From: Argentina anserina
Taxonomy: Eukaryota; Streptophyta; Magnoliopsida; Rosales; Rosaceae
NCBI RefSeq assembly: GCF_933775445.1
Contig: NC_065877.1
Span: forward strand, 62,001-126,000
Direction: 5' to 3'
DNA length: 64,000 bases
Part shown: positions 50,163 through 62,876 of the stretch, piece by piece
Layout: each line of letters starts with the position of its first letter
How positions within the stretch are numbered: the first letter of the stretch is position 1
Position numbers and translations under genes: made by a program
The notes under the pieces: generated by a model
What the model saw: only the letters and a program-made list of their open reading frames with translations
Database searches by the model: none
Told to the model about the DNA's origin: nothing

Positions 50163-50190
50163 GGCCACCGCCACCGCCACCGCCACCACC
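50163..50190 (+). repeat. (GCCACC)n short tandem repeat in BBM-like 5' leader
   Basis: Four copies of a GCCACC hexamer, 40-65 bp upstream of the start codon, in an otherwise AT-rich region. Confidence 0.9.
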
Positions 50191-50228
50191 CTACTAAGTC
50201 TTGAGAGAATAGTGGGTTGGATCGTTCG

Positions 50229-51673
50229 ATGAACATGAACTGGTTGGGTTTCTCTCTTTCCCCTCAAGAAGGTGATAATGCTTCCATATCACACCAGCTG
50301 ACTGACCAGCAAACTTTAGCCTCTCGCCTTGGCTTCAACTCCAATGAAATCAACGGTGCTGATGGTGGCACTGATGTCTCTGGAGGCGGTGGCGGGGGTG
50401 AGTGCTTTGATCTCTCTAATTCCGGCTCCACAGCTTCTCTCAATCACCACCTCCCTCCATCTAATTTTGGCATGCTTGAAGCCGCAGCTTTCAACAGAAA
50501 TAATGATCACATCCACTCCCAAGGTCTGTCCATCATCTCCCAAAACCACTAGAAAGCCAGCTGCTTGCTCGCTAGGTTTTCACTACAACATATTATACCC
50601 TAGCCGGTCTGCCTTTTAATCATTCAAGATCAGATACATGATAACTTCCAAATACCTCTAACATATATTCAAACCCCATTGATGATTATAAATATTTTCC
50701 TATTTTTATTTTTTTCTATATATAGAAGCCTTTCTATAAAGATCAAATTTAAACCCTAAAAGTATATTGCAATTGAAATTTTTAAGTCTCTTAGCTTCTT
50801 GTTTTTACGAGCATTTACAGTTTCCTTTTTTTATTAGTTGTCATCTGATTATTTAGTTAATTGTTCCTGATAAATTCTTGAGTACCTATCTTAATTAATT
50901 AATTTGGAGTCGACGCAGATTGGAATATGAAGGGTGCGGGCATGAACTCATCAGGCAGCAATAACTACAAAGGGACTTCATCATCAGACCAGTTGTCTAC
51001 TGTGCTAAAAAAGGACTTCATTATCAGCCAGGCAAACCTTGAAAATGATCATCATCAACAACTACCAAAGCTTGAAAACTTCCTTGGCCGGCATTCTTTT
51101 GCAGATCATGACCGCGGCAGTTCTAGTCATAATTACATGTTTGATATGAATAACGGACCGGGTCCAGTTAGCAGTAATGTTATGAATACTAATACTAGTA
51201 ACAATATTGGGTTGTCAATGATCAAAACATGGCTGAGAAATCAACCTTCCCAGCCGCACGATAACCACCAACAGCTGGAGCAGGACAGTAAGGAGAGCAG
51301 AAATCAACCACAGAGTAGTCTATCACTCTCAATGAGTACTGGATCACTCCACACAGTTGCTACTGCAACCGCAGCTGGTGATGCTGCTAGTGCCGCCACT
51401 GGAAAAACTACTTGTCCATCAGATAAAAATACTAAGCAATCACCGGTGGTGACAGGCACGACAACGGGGACTGATGCTCAGACTCAAACTGCTGCTGCAG
51501 GTGCTATTGAGGCCGTGCCAAGAAAGGCCATTGATACATTTGGCCAGAGGACATCTATATACCGGGGTGTAACGAGGTTGATTAAATAGATCTAGTACTT
51601 GCGTTTTCACTTGCTGTAATCATTTCGATCGTTTGCTACAAACACATGTGATTAACTGAGGAACGTTACACAC

Positions 51674-51706
<33 letters not shown>

Positions 51707-54249
51707 TTACAGGCACAGATGGACAGGTAGATATGAAGCCCATCTATGGGATAATAGTTGCCGAAGAGAAGGACAAACTCGCAAGGGAAGGCAAGGTAGT
51801 ATACTCTATCTATTGCAGATTATTATTTGGCTCATATCAACATTAGTTCATCTAGCCAAGGATGCGTACCTCATACGTACATGCATAATGTATTTTGCAT
51901 TGACGATCAATTTTTTTTTGTGGGTCTTGATGATTACATCTGGGCGCTTTTGATCTCAACTCAATCTCTTCAACTGCAGTTTATTTAGGTATGTACAAAG
52001 AAAGAGCTTTTTCCATGCATAGACCTGCACCCTCGATATATTTGTATCTTGTTTCTTAATTATCCTTTTTTTAGTGCATGTACAGTTCACTTAAATTCTG
52101 ATCATGTCTTGATAATTATCCATGCGTTTATATTGAATCATGATGTAGGTGGTTATGACAAAGAAGACAAAGCAGCCAGAGCTTATGACTTAGCAGCGCT
52201 GAAATATTGGGGCACCACAACCACTACCAACTTTCCGGTGAGTGTATAAATGATATATGCATGCGGTCAAAATTTGTTTACTTACCAGCAATCCTATTTC
52301 AGATCAGTACATATGAGAAAGAGATCGATGAAATGAAGCCCATGACAAGACAGGAGTACGTTGCATCTTTGAGGAGGTACGTACGTAACTGTATTTTTAA
52401 GTTTCATAAGCATAATCATCAAATGAAAATTAGTGACGCAATGACATCTTTTAGGTTATCATCAAGGTATTGAAATTAGATTAAATCAGTGAACGAATTA
52501 ATTCTGTTCAACGTAAACCGTTCATGTAAATCTCAATTTTGAAAACTCAAAGCATTGTCAAATTCAATGCAACTTTATAGAGATAATGTTGAATAACATA
52601 CTTAAATATTAAATCACTTATGATGAAAAAATTTGACCCAAAATTATGCTAAAATTGGAACTTCACTATGTAATTTCAGAGTGAAGGTTCACTTTCGATA
52701 GAGACTATATATATATATATCCTAACAATTAATATATGCATTAGTTAGTTCATTAATTACTAATATTGAAATTTCAATTTGAATTGCAACCAAATTAAGA
52801 AAGATAGAATACGTGCATATATAATCAAGTACATCTATTTATCATACTGCAGAAAGAGTAGCGGATTTTCTCGTGGTGCATCTATTTATCGTGGGGTGAC
52901 CAGGTAACATAAAGAACTCTAATGGCATCTAATTGATATATGTACAATATGATTGCTGTCTTACATTGGGTAATAAGGTAACATATTGTTTAAAATTTGG
53001 ATATGTAAACGATTAATATAGGCACCACCAGCATGGGAGATGGCAGGCAAGGATTGGAAGAGTTGCGGGGAACAAAGATTTATACCTAGGAACTTTCAGC
53101 ACCCAAGAGGAAGCAGCGGAAGCGTATGACATTGCTGCCATAAAGTTCCGAGGACTAAATGCAGTAACCAACTTTGACATGAACAGATATGATGTGAAGT
53201 CCATTTTGGAGAGCAGCGCATTGCCCATCACAACTGGTGCCACTGCAAAGCGATTGAAAGACGTTCAGCAGCAGCAGCAGCCTCCTCCTGCAGATCATCA
53301 TCATCAGATCATGTTGTCGTCTGTACTGGATCATCACGGACAGATGATCAGATCCTCATCACCAACAGAACATGACATCATGAGCAATGTGTACGCATAT
53401 GGATCTTATGGTGCCCCACAGGGGTGCAGTTGGCCAGCTCTTGCATTTAACCAAGCCCAAGCCCAAGCCCAAGCCCAAGCCCAAGCCCAAGCTCAAGCAG
53501 TTGCTGCTGCTCCTCCTCATCAGGCGCCTTTTGCAGCTAGTATCAATGGCATGCAGTTGCACTACTCGCCATATGGATATGGATACAATAATGCACATGC
53601 GAAGAGGGTTTGGTGCAAGCAAGAGCAAGATACTAATTCAAATCAGGAAAGCAGCTTTCATAATCAGGATGATGATCATCTTCGTCAACAACTCCAGTTG
53701 GGAGGTACCCACAATTTCTTTCATGAGCATGATCATCATCAGCAGCAGTCGAGTGGCCTAATGGGACTAATGGATTCTTCAGTAGCCTCTATGGAACACA
53801 GCTCAGGATCAAATTCTGTCATATATAGTGGAGGAGATCACCATGGTAATAATAATGGGTATGGAAGCAGTACGGCCGGGACTGGTAGTGGCTACATAAT
53901 GCCCATGGCTATGGGTACAGTTGTAGTTAACGGTGATCACAATCAAGGTGATGGAAATAATAACAATGTCATTGCTTTTGGAGATGGTGATGATCATCAG
54001 CAGCTTGGTTATGATGATCATAATCAAAATATGTTTCTCGGTTCAAGTAGTACTACAGACTCCTCTTATCAGCATCACGTAAGCAATAGGAACTTGTATT
54101 ATCATCTTCCAGTACATGACGATCAGCATGAATCGTCGCCAGTAGAAGTAGCTACTAATAACACTACTGCTACATGCAACATGAATTGGGTGCCAACAGC
54201 CGTTCCAACTCTTGCTCATCCTACTTTTACAGTCTGGAACGACGCATAG
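50229..54249 (+). CDS. BBM: BABY BOOM-like AP2/AIL transcription factor
   Basis: A euANT/PLETHORA-clade transcription factor promoting embryonic and meristematic identity. Eight exons: 50229-50523, 50919-51576, 51713-51795, 51980-51988, 52149-52237, 52303-52376, 52853-52903 and 53022-54249. They give 828 residues, longer than the roughly 580-700 usual in the family. The N-terminal motif NWLGFSLSP and the blocks PKLENFLGR and [10 protein letters not shown] are euANT/BBM hallmarks. AP2 repeat 1 runs from about residue 311 ([21 protein letters not shown]) through the 9-nt microexon (VYLG). The linker is [20 protein letters not shown]. Repeat 2 is about residues 413-475 ([19 protein letters not shown]). 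[19 protein letters not shown] after repeat 2 resembles BBM more than PLT1/2. The C-terminus is His/Gln/Asn-rich with a Gln-Ala run. In Arabidopsis BBM lies beside GCP2, which is also in this window. Confidence 0.9.
51677..51706 (+). repeat. (TA)n microsatellite in BBM-like intron 2
   Basis: A TA run of about 14 units only a few bases before the 3' splice site of the intron preceding the third exon. Confidence 0.85.
53451..53496 (+). repeat. (CCCAAG)n coding repeat, Gln-Ala tract in BBM-like protein
   Basis: About seven copies of the hexamer CCCAAG encode alternating Gln and Ala in the C-terminal region. Other frames of the same repeat give Leu-Gly or Pro-Lys runs, which explains spurious open frames on both strands. 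Confidence 0.95.
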
Positions 54250-55411
54250 AGCTAGACTATGTTTGATTCATGTAGGAAGTAGCTCGTTAGCTAGTTTGGG
54301 AAACAAAGGATGCATGTATACACATATTTCTGATTCGATCTGATCCAGTGGTTCATTTTTATTATGCATCTCGGTAAGTCGGTAGTTATATACGTCAACT
54401 TCTTACCTTCTTTTTGTCAAATGTCCGGCGATCATTCGGAATTGTAAGGTCTAGTTAGGCAGCTGAACTCGGAATTCTAGCATGCGCAGATGCGCTCACT
54501 CGATACCATGAAATTCTTTTCCATGCGCATTCATCAGTCTCGTATGCATTACGCACAAATCAAACACTATTGAAGTACTGTAATTAATGTTGAAATAGTT
54601 TTAGGGTTCACTTGTTTCCGGTAAATATATATTTGGTGTTTAGTAAATATATATTTGGTGTTTAGCTTTCATGTACGGACGTACAAGTATATGCATGCTA
54701 TCTATATATATAACCAACACGTATTTTTATCGAAGGCATACGCATGCGTGCTGTTGGTCGCTGAAGTAGTATCTGTTTCCCCTTAAATTAAGTATATGAG
54801 AATGCAGATGAGTTTACACACGACAGATTTGAATATTTTCAAACTGCATGTACGTACACACAAGGGTTATACATAGTCTAATTTCAAAACGAAGCTTTGC
54901 TATGAATAGAAACTATATATATATATATATATATATCTCTCTCTCTCTTTCAATTAGAGGGTACGTACACGCTACGCACGTACGTACAAGAAGGAAAAGA
55001 CTACATGTATACGTACATATGTACGTACGTGTAGCCGTTTGGGCATGAAAGGTACACAAGTGGAAATGGGAAGTACCGAGGAGAGAGTTAGAGAGATAAG
55101 CAAGGGAAGATTATTCAAGAGCCAAAACAAGGAGTTTGTGTGGGAACTGGGACTGGTGTCAGGTGGTCAAAAACGAAAAAGAAAAGAGGACTAGGATTGC
55201 GCGCGCGCGCGGAGGGAGGAGCACCCGTGCCTTTTCGGGAACAAGACCCAGTAGTACTACTGCAGCCTCCTTCACCCTTCCCTTTCACATATACCCCTGC
55301 AATTACAACTGCAACTGCATCTGCATGCCTCATGATGCGACTCACTCACACCCTACACAAATAGAATCAATCAATCAATCCATCTCTAACTGCTACCTCC
55401 TAGCTAGGTTT
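54250..55411. other. BBM-like 3' region, no gene seen
   Basis: Holds the 3' UTR of the AP2 gene and AT-rich sequence with a TA/CT compound microsatellite (about 54912-54948), several GTACGT repeats and a GC dinucleotide run near 55200. No credible gene is seen. Confidence 0.55.
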
Positions 55412-55650
55412 TGTTAGGACCACACCTAAACCACCTTAATCTATTCTCTCTAATCCCTGTTAAGTGTTAACACATGGCAAGTTAGTCATGTAACTTTCTT
55501 CTCTGTTAGCTGCTGTCCCTTTCAAGACTAAGTCAAGTGAGAACCTTTTGCTCCTAGAGTGTAGGACTCTTTTGTTTAGTTCTGTAGCCATTTCAGTTTA
55601 TAATGTACTCTCTGCCTCTTGGCTAAATCATGAATGAAATGAATATCATG
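55412..55650 (+). mobile_element. Possible solo LTR
   Basis: A segment starting TGTTAGGACCACACC and ending in TGAAATGAATATCA has the TG...CA borders, length and polyadenylation-like interior (ATGAATGAAATGAA) of a short Copia LTR. No internal retroelement sequence follows, and I could not identify a 5-bp target duplication. This is therefore a suggestion only. Confidence 0.3.
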
Positions 55651-56298
55651 TTTATGTAATTTATTTGCTTGCATTTTCTTTAATTTCCTTCGTTACCTAG
55701 TTCGATGGATTATGATCCTATTAGGTTTCCTCAATTTCCTCTTTCTTTCTTGGCCTTTTCATGAATCACTCGCTTTGAAACCCTAATCCTACTTATATAA
55801 TCACTAATATATTAAACTTGCTCTTTGTAAATGCGGGTGCTATCCAACCTTTTGACCATTGACCATGCATCATACTCTCTCAACTAGTTGTTCTTGGTTC
55901 ATTTTCACAATTAGGGACAAACATAAAGTTTTGTTCGACCTGTAAGGCATGCCGATAATAAATAAGAAATCGTTCATTTCACATGATTTATGGGATAATA
56001 GCATGTTGCAAATTTAGACTTGCCAAAACAAACTGCATCCCTGCATGATACAATGATACCTGGAAATAATCTGCAGGAGAAACAGAGGGGGGAAATTTGA
56101 ACTTTGGTGCAGGTTATTCTCCAAGGTCCTTGATTTTAAACCATTAATCTTTCCGATTTAAGAGTATAGAATAAATTACCGGATTACAGCATGAATAACA
56201 GATGGTATCCGGCCAGAAATAAAGAATTTGAATCAAGTATGTTACTGTATGGTCCTGTAGTCCTGTACCACACATACATATATATGTGAACCAATTTT
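55651..56298. other. Intergenic, LCAT3-like 3' side
   Basis: Convergent spacer before the phospholipase stop codon. No gene is seen. Confidence 0.55.
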
Positions 56299-59200
56299 TC
56301 ATTGCCTCACAGGCTCATCTGAGACTCTGGATGTCTTGGAATGTATATTGACCTTCTGCTCTACTCCCAACCACTTTTTGATATGTTGAAAAACTGTTTT
56401 ATCACATAGTAGTTCCCGATGTCTTGCTGCTATTGCTACTCTTTCAATTGCAGCAAATCCATCCGCCTGTACAATACAAAGAAACAAGTTTAATTTACCC
56501 CAGTATATGGCTTAACACTGGTCAGAAACAAACACTACAAGAGTACAACATAATATGATTAATGAGATACAAAACCTTTGCTGATTCAGCGGAAACTGTT
56601 TCATCTCCATCCACATAAGAATACAGAGGCTGAAACACACATATCATGTGAATAGCAAATGAGTTAGCCAAGAGCCTACGATAAAAGTACATATAAGCAA
56701 AGTACAGAGTATGCCTGTTAGAGATAGGGATGAATATAATTACTCTAACATTCTAGTTAAGCATAATCCTTAATTAAGCCTTAGGAACACAGTGCATATC
56801 TATGGTTCATAATTGCGTAACCAAAAGGAAGAATGGCTATTCGGTATGTATATTGCATGTTTTATGCATATAGTAAAGTTGTAAAACGTGAAATGGGAAA
56901 CTATTTATGGAAAGATAGAAGGGACATAAATAAGGCAGATTGGAAGGCAACATGTCCTTGATTAACATAATAAGGCAGTTGTACGATGATTCCTTGATTG
57001 TAATAGTCTTGCTGCCAAATTACCAGTGATGAAGATAATCAAGGTCAGAGAAGAGATGATTTAGGCCGTTGAAAGTTGTATCCATAATCTTCACAATTGA
57101 CTCCTACACATAAAATAATTTATTTACCATTGAATGACATATTTCAGACAAGTCTTCAATTGGAGATGCCTTCGAGCCATAGCTGCATTACCAAAAAATT
57201 ATATATGTCTCAGATACCTTTTCTGACTAAATAATTGCATGCTGCATGCAGAAAACAGAAAGATGAAGAGCAGAGAGTAAAACGTATATATTCTGATAGT
57301 CAATGTTTATAAAATCATAGTTCATCTTATTATCACAAACTTTATGACATAAACAATATAATTGCATGTTATTCTCGGTGGCCTTTACTCCAGATGATCA
57401 GCAATCTAGCGTAATTTTATTTAGTAAAATTATATCGACAAGACTGACCAACCATACCATGTGTTAGAAATCCTCTGATCACACACCTAGCAGCTAGTTA
57501 CTTAGGGATTCTTTTCTTTGAGCAAACAAAGTTACCATAGTCATCAATATATTGTATCTCGAACATACCAAACATCAAAAGGTGTGTCAAAGGATACTCC
57601 ATAGATGTTATAGAAGCAGACTCCATCTGGTAGTTTGGCATTGTTGAGAACATTGCGAGTCTCGGCAGCCCATCTGGAAATAGCAAAGTTAAATGGCAAA
57701 GCTACAGTTTTACCATCATAAGTTAGCTGCAATGAAAGAGAATGACATAAGCTGTGGATATTATGCGGGGAAGTAGTAACAATTCAACATTGACATTCAA
57801 GCTTAAAAATTGCATTCCAGACACAGGAAATGTTCACGCAGAGGAATATAGACGTTGTTCGCCAAAGACTGAAAATGTGAACAGGATAGTATCTAGTCAA
57901 CGAACTATTGTGCACTGTTTTGAGATTTATATAACAATACCGAATCATGCTGATTAAGCAAGGGTATATCATTGCTATGTTTCTCAGTATGTTGACAATT
58001 GAATCCATGTCCACTAAGTACAAAAGTCGTTTTACAAGTGCCAGCTAATTGTATCTGTCACCTACAAAAATTTGGTCCCGCGTGTTCTTTCACCTAAATA
58101 CAGTTAAATACCACACCAGAAGCAAGCAAGATCAAGGCCTTATGAGTGAATGACACAAAAAGACAGGCCAAAATGGCAAAACCCGATGTTTTTGACACAA
58201 GAATTTTGTAAATTATCCCCTAGTTTACTAGTTTCCTAGACAGATTAAGCTGAGAAATTTTACCTCATTATTTCTAAGTGCTTCTCTAAACAAAGTATTA
58301 CTTTCCGTGGGGCCATAAGATTCCAGCTCAATAGAAGTTTTCCCATCATTAGACTGCTTCCTCCAAACCTGAATTTCAGGCTGCTTTTTCCAATAAAAAT
58401 CTGGATTGGCCAACATCTCGTAGATTGATGGACACTCAACCAACTATATGTGAAAGCCAAATATAGTGTTAGCTGACCTAAGTTAATATGCTCAAACCAT
58501 GTAGAAAAAAAATTCATATATCAGGAAATAATTTGTCGTTATTCAACTTTAAAATTACTTAATTCTAAATCTCAAATACAGGCTAGCTATACAGCATGTC
58601 ATGCATTGCATGCTTGAATTTGAGGTTTAGCAAGGAAGATGATAAGATGAAGCCAATTAAACTTAGCTTAATGTATTACCAGCTGATGCATAGTCCACCT
58701 TGATACAAAAAAGAAGCTTTCCAAGCCTTCAACAAACTGCAGTCCAGTTAAAATGGAGTCATTGATGCATCCTGGTGCACCTGTAAATTGTGTGTCATAA
58801 TCAATATTCAAGGACTATGCATCATATCAAGACAATGACTGAAGAGATCACTAAATTTCTAACACGTAAGTTGGAAAAATCTTGAGGTCATCTAACAGTG
58901 GGCTCAAACTCTTCCAAGAACTGTTGTAAATGCCTGTATGTGTTTGTTTTGCCTTTATGATGATCTAAAGCTTCACATATTTAATTTTAAAAAAAATATT
59001 TGGACACAAATATGTTTGTTAATGAATGTGATGGAGGCGATGAAGGAGAGGCTTAAGGCAAAACCAAATGCTTCAACTTCAAGTCTGGGAGTTTCTCTGA
59101 ATAAAGAATGTCTATATTATTCAAGCAAGTGATGTATTTAATGATAACTAACAAGATAAAATTTACACCCACTAAAAATGGCAAAAAAAAGTAAGGAATA

Positions 59201-61043
59201 CCCCAAAGTTAGTGCTTTTGACCGAAAAGACAAAGAAGGGAGATCAACTCATCAGACCAGAGATAATTCAAAGGACAGATTCCGAGAATTTAAGAAAAGG
59301 TATGCAGGAAACTACCTTGAAAGGGGCAACCGATGCATATCCATTTGCTCACATACTTCGAAAAGATCTGCGGGTGAATGATGTAAAATCAATGGTTATG
59401 GACTTATGGCTCATTTGAGATGAACTATTTATATATTTGGGCAATATTCCATGAAACTTACTAATCAACTTCACCAAGTCACTAAGAGACAGTTTGCAAC
59501 TTTGCATACCTCATGATGAAGTGACATAAAACACATTACAAGCAGTCCACCCATTGAATGTGAAATTATATTTACTTTTCTGCCTCCAGAAGCCTTGTTA
59601 GCAGTTTCCAATTTCACTTTAAGATCTTGCATTAACTTGTCAATTCTGCAAACATAATAGCCTTGTTAGTCAGACATACTCACAGTTACTACCTAAAGTA
59701 GTCACTAGGATACCACATTAGTTGTAATAGAGACTTTGCAGCGGAATAACCAGTTAAAAATAAATTACCTGTTGCTTTGACGGAAATCATAGCCAAATCC
59801 AAACAATGTGGTTCCCTTCTTATAGCCGCAACCCACAAGCATATTAATCATATCATGAAAATAGTAGACCTCTGACAAATGTATGCATTTCACAAACTGG
59901 AAACATGGAGAGAAGTATAACCATCATATTGTCATAGGGTAAGTATCTAGTCTAGCATATTAAACAATATCTAAATTCTTAAGATATTGAAGTGGGTTTA
60001 GGTTGCTGGATAAAAGAAAAAGAAATAGCATTTCGCAAGAATAGTAGTAATTATTAAGACATTGTTCAACAGAAACAATTAAATACACTTCAACTATCAG
60101 TCCAAGAAAATGTACACAAGAAAACTGAAGTGCCCTTGAGTACTGATAGGCAGATGGATTCTTCAGTTTAAAGTTCAAAATCATATTGATGACGAGCAAG
60201 AAGCCGAAGAAAATTATTCTTCTTTCAGACAACTAGTTGGAACTTTCTTACAGAAGACTTGTTTTACACCAATTCTGTATTAACCAAACATGTTAAATTA
60301 CAGTTGCACTTCAAAGACAAAATGAAACTTCAGAACCATTAGCACTTTAAAGTAGAAGAGAGTCAAAAGGTGTATTCATGCTTCTGCAATGAAATCAAAA
60401 CTCTTGAACAATCATAAGATAACAATAGGAGTAGATGGTATACTCACCGGAGACGGGTCTAGAATATCAATTGCATAAAGGCCATAATCATCGTCAGGGA
60501 CCACGATTTCAGTGTCTTTATCTAAAGTTTCTGTATAACCTGGAAATTAGAGAGAGAGAGAGAGAGAGAGAGAGTTGTGGCCGATTCAATACCCGGAAAC
60601 AGAACAGTTCCTCTGGTGAGGGAATCGAAGTTGATAAAGTTAATAAGATCCAAACTTTTAGCAGTTAGGAATTCAATTAGAAAGCTTTACTTGTTATCAA
60701 ACATAATGTGAGTGTGCATGTTATGGAGATGGATGATTCAGATTTTGATAGGCAAAAAAGAAGTTGGAATGAAGCCAACAGTGTGAGAGCCTTGAGCAAC
60801 TAAAAAGGAGAATGTGTGTGTACCAGTGAGGGGATTATAGAGAGACCAGAGTTTCTTCTTGAATTCCAAGTCAGCCAAAAGGATCCGTATCCAGACCCGA
60901 GTGTCGAACCCAGACTTGTTCTTCTTCTTCTTACAAGTCAGAATGGAGCCTCCGATTCCGGAGATGAGCAGCACCGGCTCCAGCTCCAGGTCAACCTGAT
61001 CGGAGAAACTCTCATCGAAGCAGCAGGGGCAGAAGCAGCCCAT
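56299..61043 (-). CDS. LCAT3: Phospholipase A1, LCAT3-type (lecithin:cholesterol acyltransferase family)
   Basis: An alpha/beta hydrolase. Arabidopsis LCAT3 is a phospholipase A1 acting on phosphatidylcholine rather than a sterol acyltransferase. Eleven exons: 61043-60824, 60539-60448, 59896-59769, 59645-59510, 59367-59316, 58780-58680, 58443-58264, 57726-57569, 57182-57128, 56629-56576 and 56466-56299. They give 447 residues, the Arabidopsis length as I recall it. Exon 1 starts MGCFCPCCF, a Gly2/Cys-rich N-terminus that could be acylated, then [13 protein letters not shown]. The nucleophile is Ser177 in ISHSMGGL, the predicted acid Asp383 in VDGDETV and the histidine His408 in AARHREL. The family usually has Gly after that Asp (DGDGTVP). 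Here it is Glu384, with Ser replacing Pro. Other family blocks are [19 protein letters not shown] and GAPGCIND. Intron 1 holds a GA repeat. Confidence 0.93.
60549..60574 (+). repeat. (GA)n microsatellite in LCAT3-like intron 1
   Basis: A GA run of about 13 units, adjacent to the 3' splice site before exon 2 of the minus-strand gene, where it reads as a CT polypyrimidine tract. Confidence 0.9.
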
Positions 61044-61769
61044 CCCCTCGATCAAACTTACTGACGTTACTTTTAATTCTCTCAGTCGAGAATGATCGGA
61101 CACTAACAAGACGACCAAGTTTGCAATTAAGGCCTCCAACTGTATGTATATTACAAAATCTCACGTCTTCATGATCAAATGTTGCCTTATTCTGTTTTTG
61201 AATTCTGGTTAGCATTTGGTCATGATGATAATACGGAGGGTGAAAGAATCGTCATCCTGATCAATAAATAGTTCAATAGTCAATACAGTGATACACTACA
61301 ACCTAACGGTCTCGGTCACACCTTGCCTTGGTCCACCAAACCAGCACATAATGAGATTGAGACTAAATGCGCATCTAACACATTCGGATATCCAATTGCT
61401 ATACCATACATCTACAGTTCTTCTATACCCTCTTCTCTTCCTTCTCACCACTCAATTGTGTTTTAACATTCACAACTCTAGAGCAGATCAAGTTTGTTAA
61501 CATGCCATTGCATCATCTCTGTTTCCGATTTCGGTCAAGCTCAGACTCATGATTTTGACATGTCAAGATAAGGCATCAAATCTTTTCACAGAAATGAAAA
61601 ACCAAGTCTACTGGATTCATGATAAAACCATACTCAATTCAAAACAACCAAATATCTGGGAATAATAACACATCTAATTCCAACAACACATGAGGGTTTT
61701 CAGTCTTCAAAATCCATAACATAGAAACATTTCTTCATTGCACGCCTCACTGACTGCTATCAATATGCT
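61044..61769. other. LCAT3-like promoter and RPL38 3' region
   Basis: Spacer between two minus-strand genes. Contains no further gene that I can recognise. Confidence 0.6.
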
Positions 61770-62645
<876 letters not shown>

Positions 62646-62718
62646 GGTGCTGCTTGCTCAGGATTTTCAAGGCAGGGGGACCTGACCTGAATGGCGATTC
62701 GAGACGCTTTTATATTGC

Positions 62719-62762
62719 AAACCCTAAATCTAATTTTGTCAATGGGCCTATGGCACTGGGCC
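62719..62762. promoter_or_regulatory. Telo-box plus two site II elements in RPL38/PrfB bidirectional promoter
   Basis: AAACCCTAA (62719-62727) is a telo-box. TGGGCC occurs at 62743-62748 and 62757-62762. The combination of telo-box and site II (TGGGCY) is the recognised signature of plant ribosomal protein and other growth-linked promoters. It lies 75-120 bp upstream of the RPL38 ATG and 115-160 bp upstream of the release factor ATG, so it may serve both genes. Confidence 0.75.
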
Positions 62763-62876
62763 TCACATGGATCCATTTTCTATTGGTGAAACGATGAGAA
62801 TTGCCGGAATGAGTGATTTGATTTAAACCAACAGGCATTTGCTATCCTTTTTGTTTGGTCCGTGCTGCCACCATCC

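Noticed and set aside
51854..51866. AGCCAAGGATG in BBM-like intron 3 resembling miR169
   Set aside because: The match is partial and there is no hairpin partner. It is probably chance.
53359..53761. Open frames antisense and out of frame to the BBM-like last exon, with Leu-Gly or Pro-Lys runs
   Set aside because: They are alternate readings of the CCCAAG hexamer repeat inside a real coding exon.
54960..55030. Clustered GTACGTAC palindromes downstream of the BBM-like gene
   Set aside because: This is simple-sequence character common in this genome's AT-rich intergenic DNA, with no regulatory context.
57754..59418. Plus-strand open frames across the LCAT3-like gene
   Set aside because: They overlap exons and introns of a well-supported minus-strand gene and have no family content.
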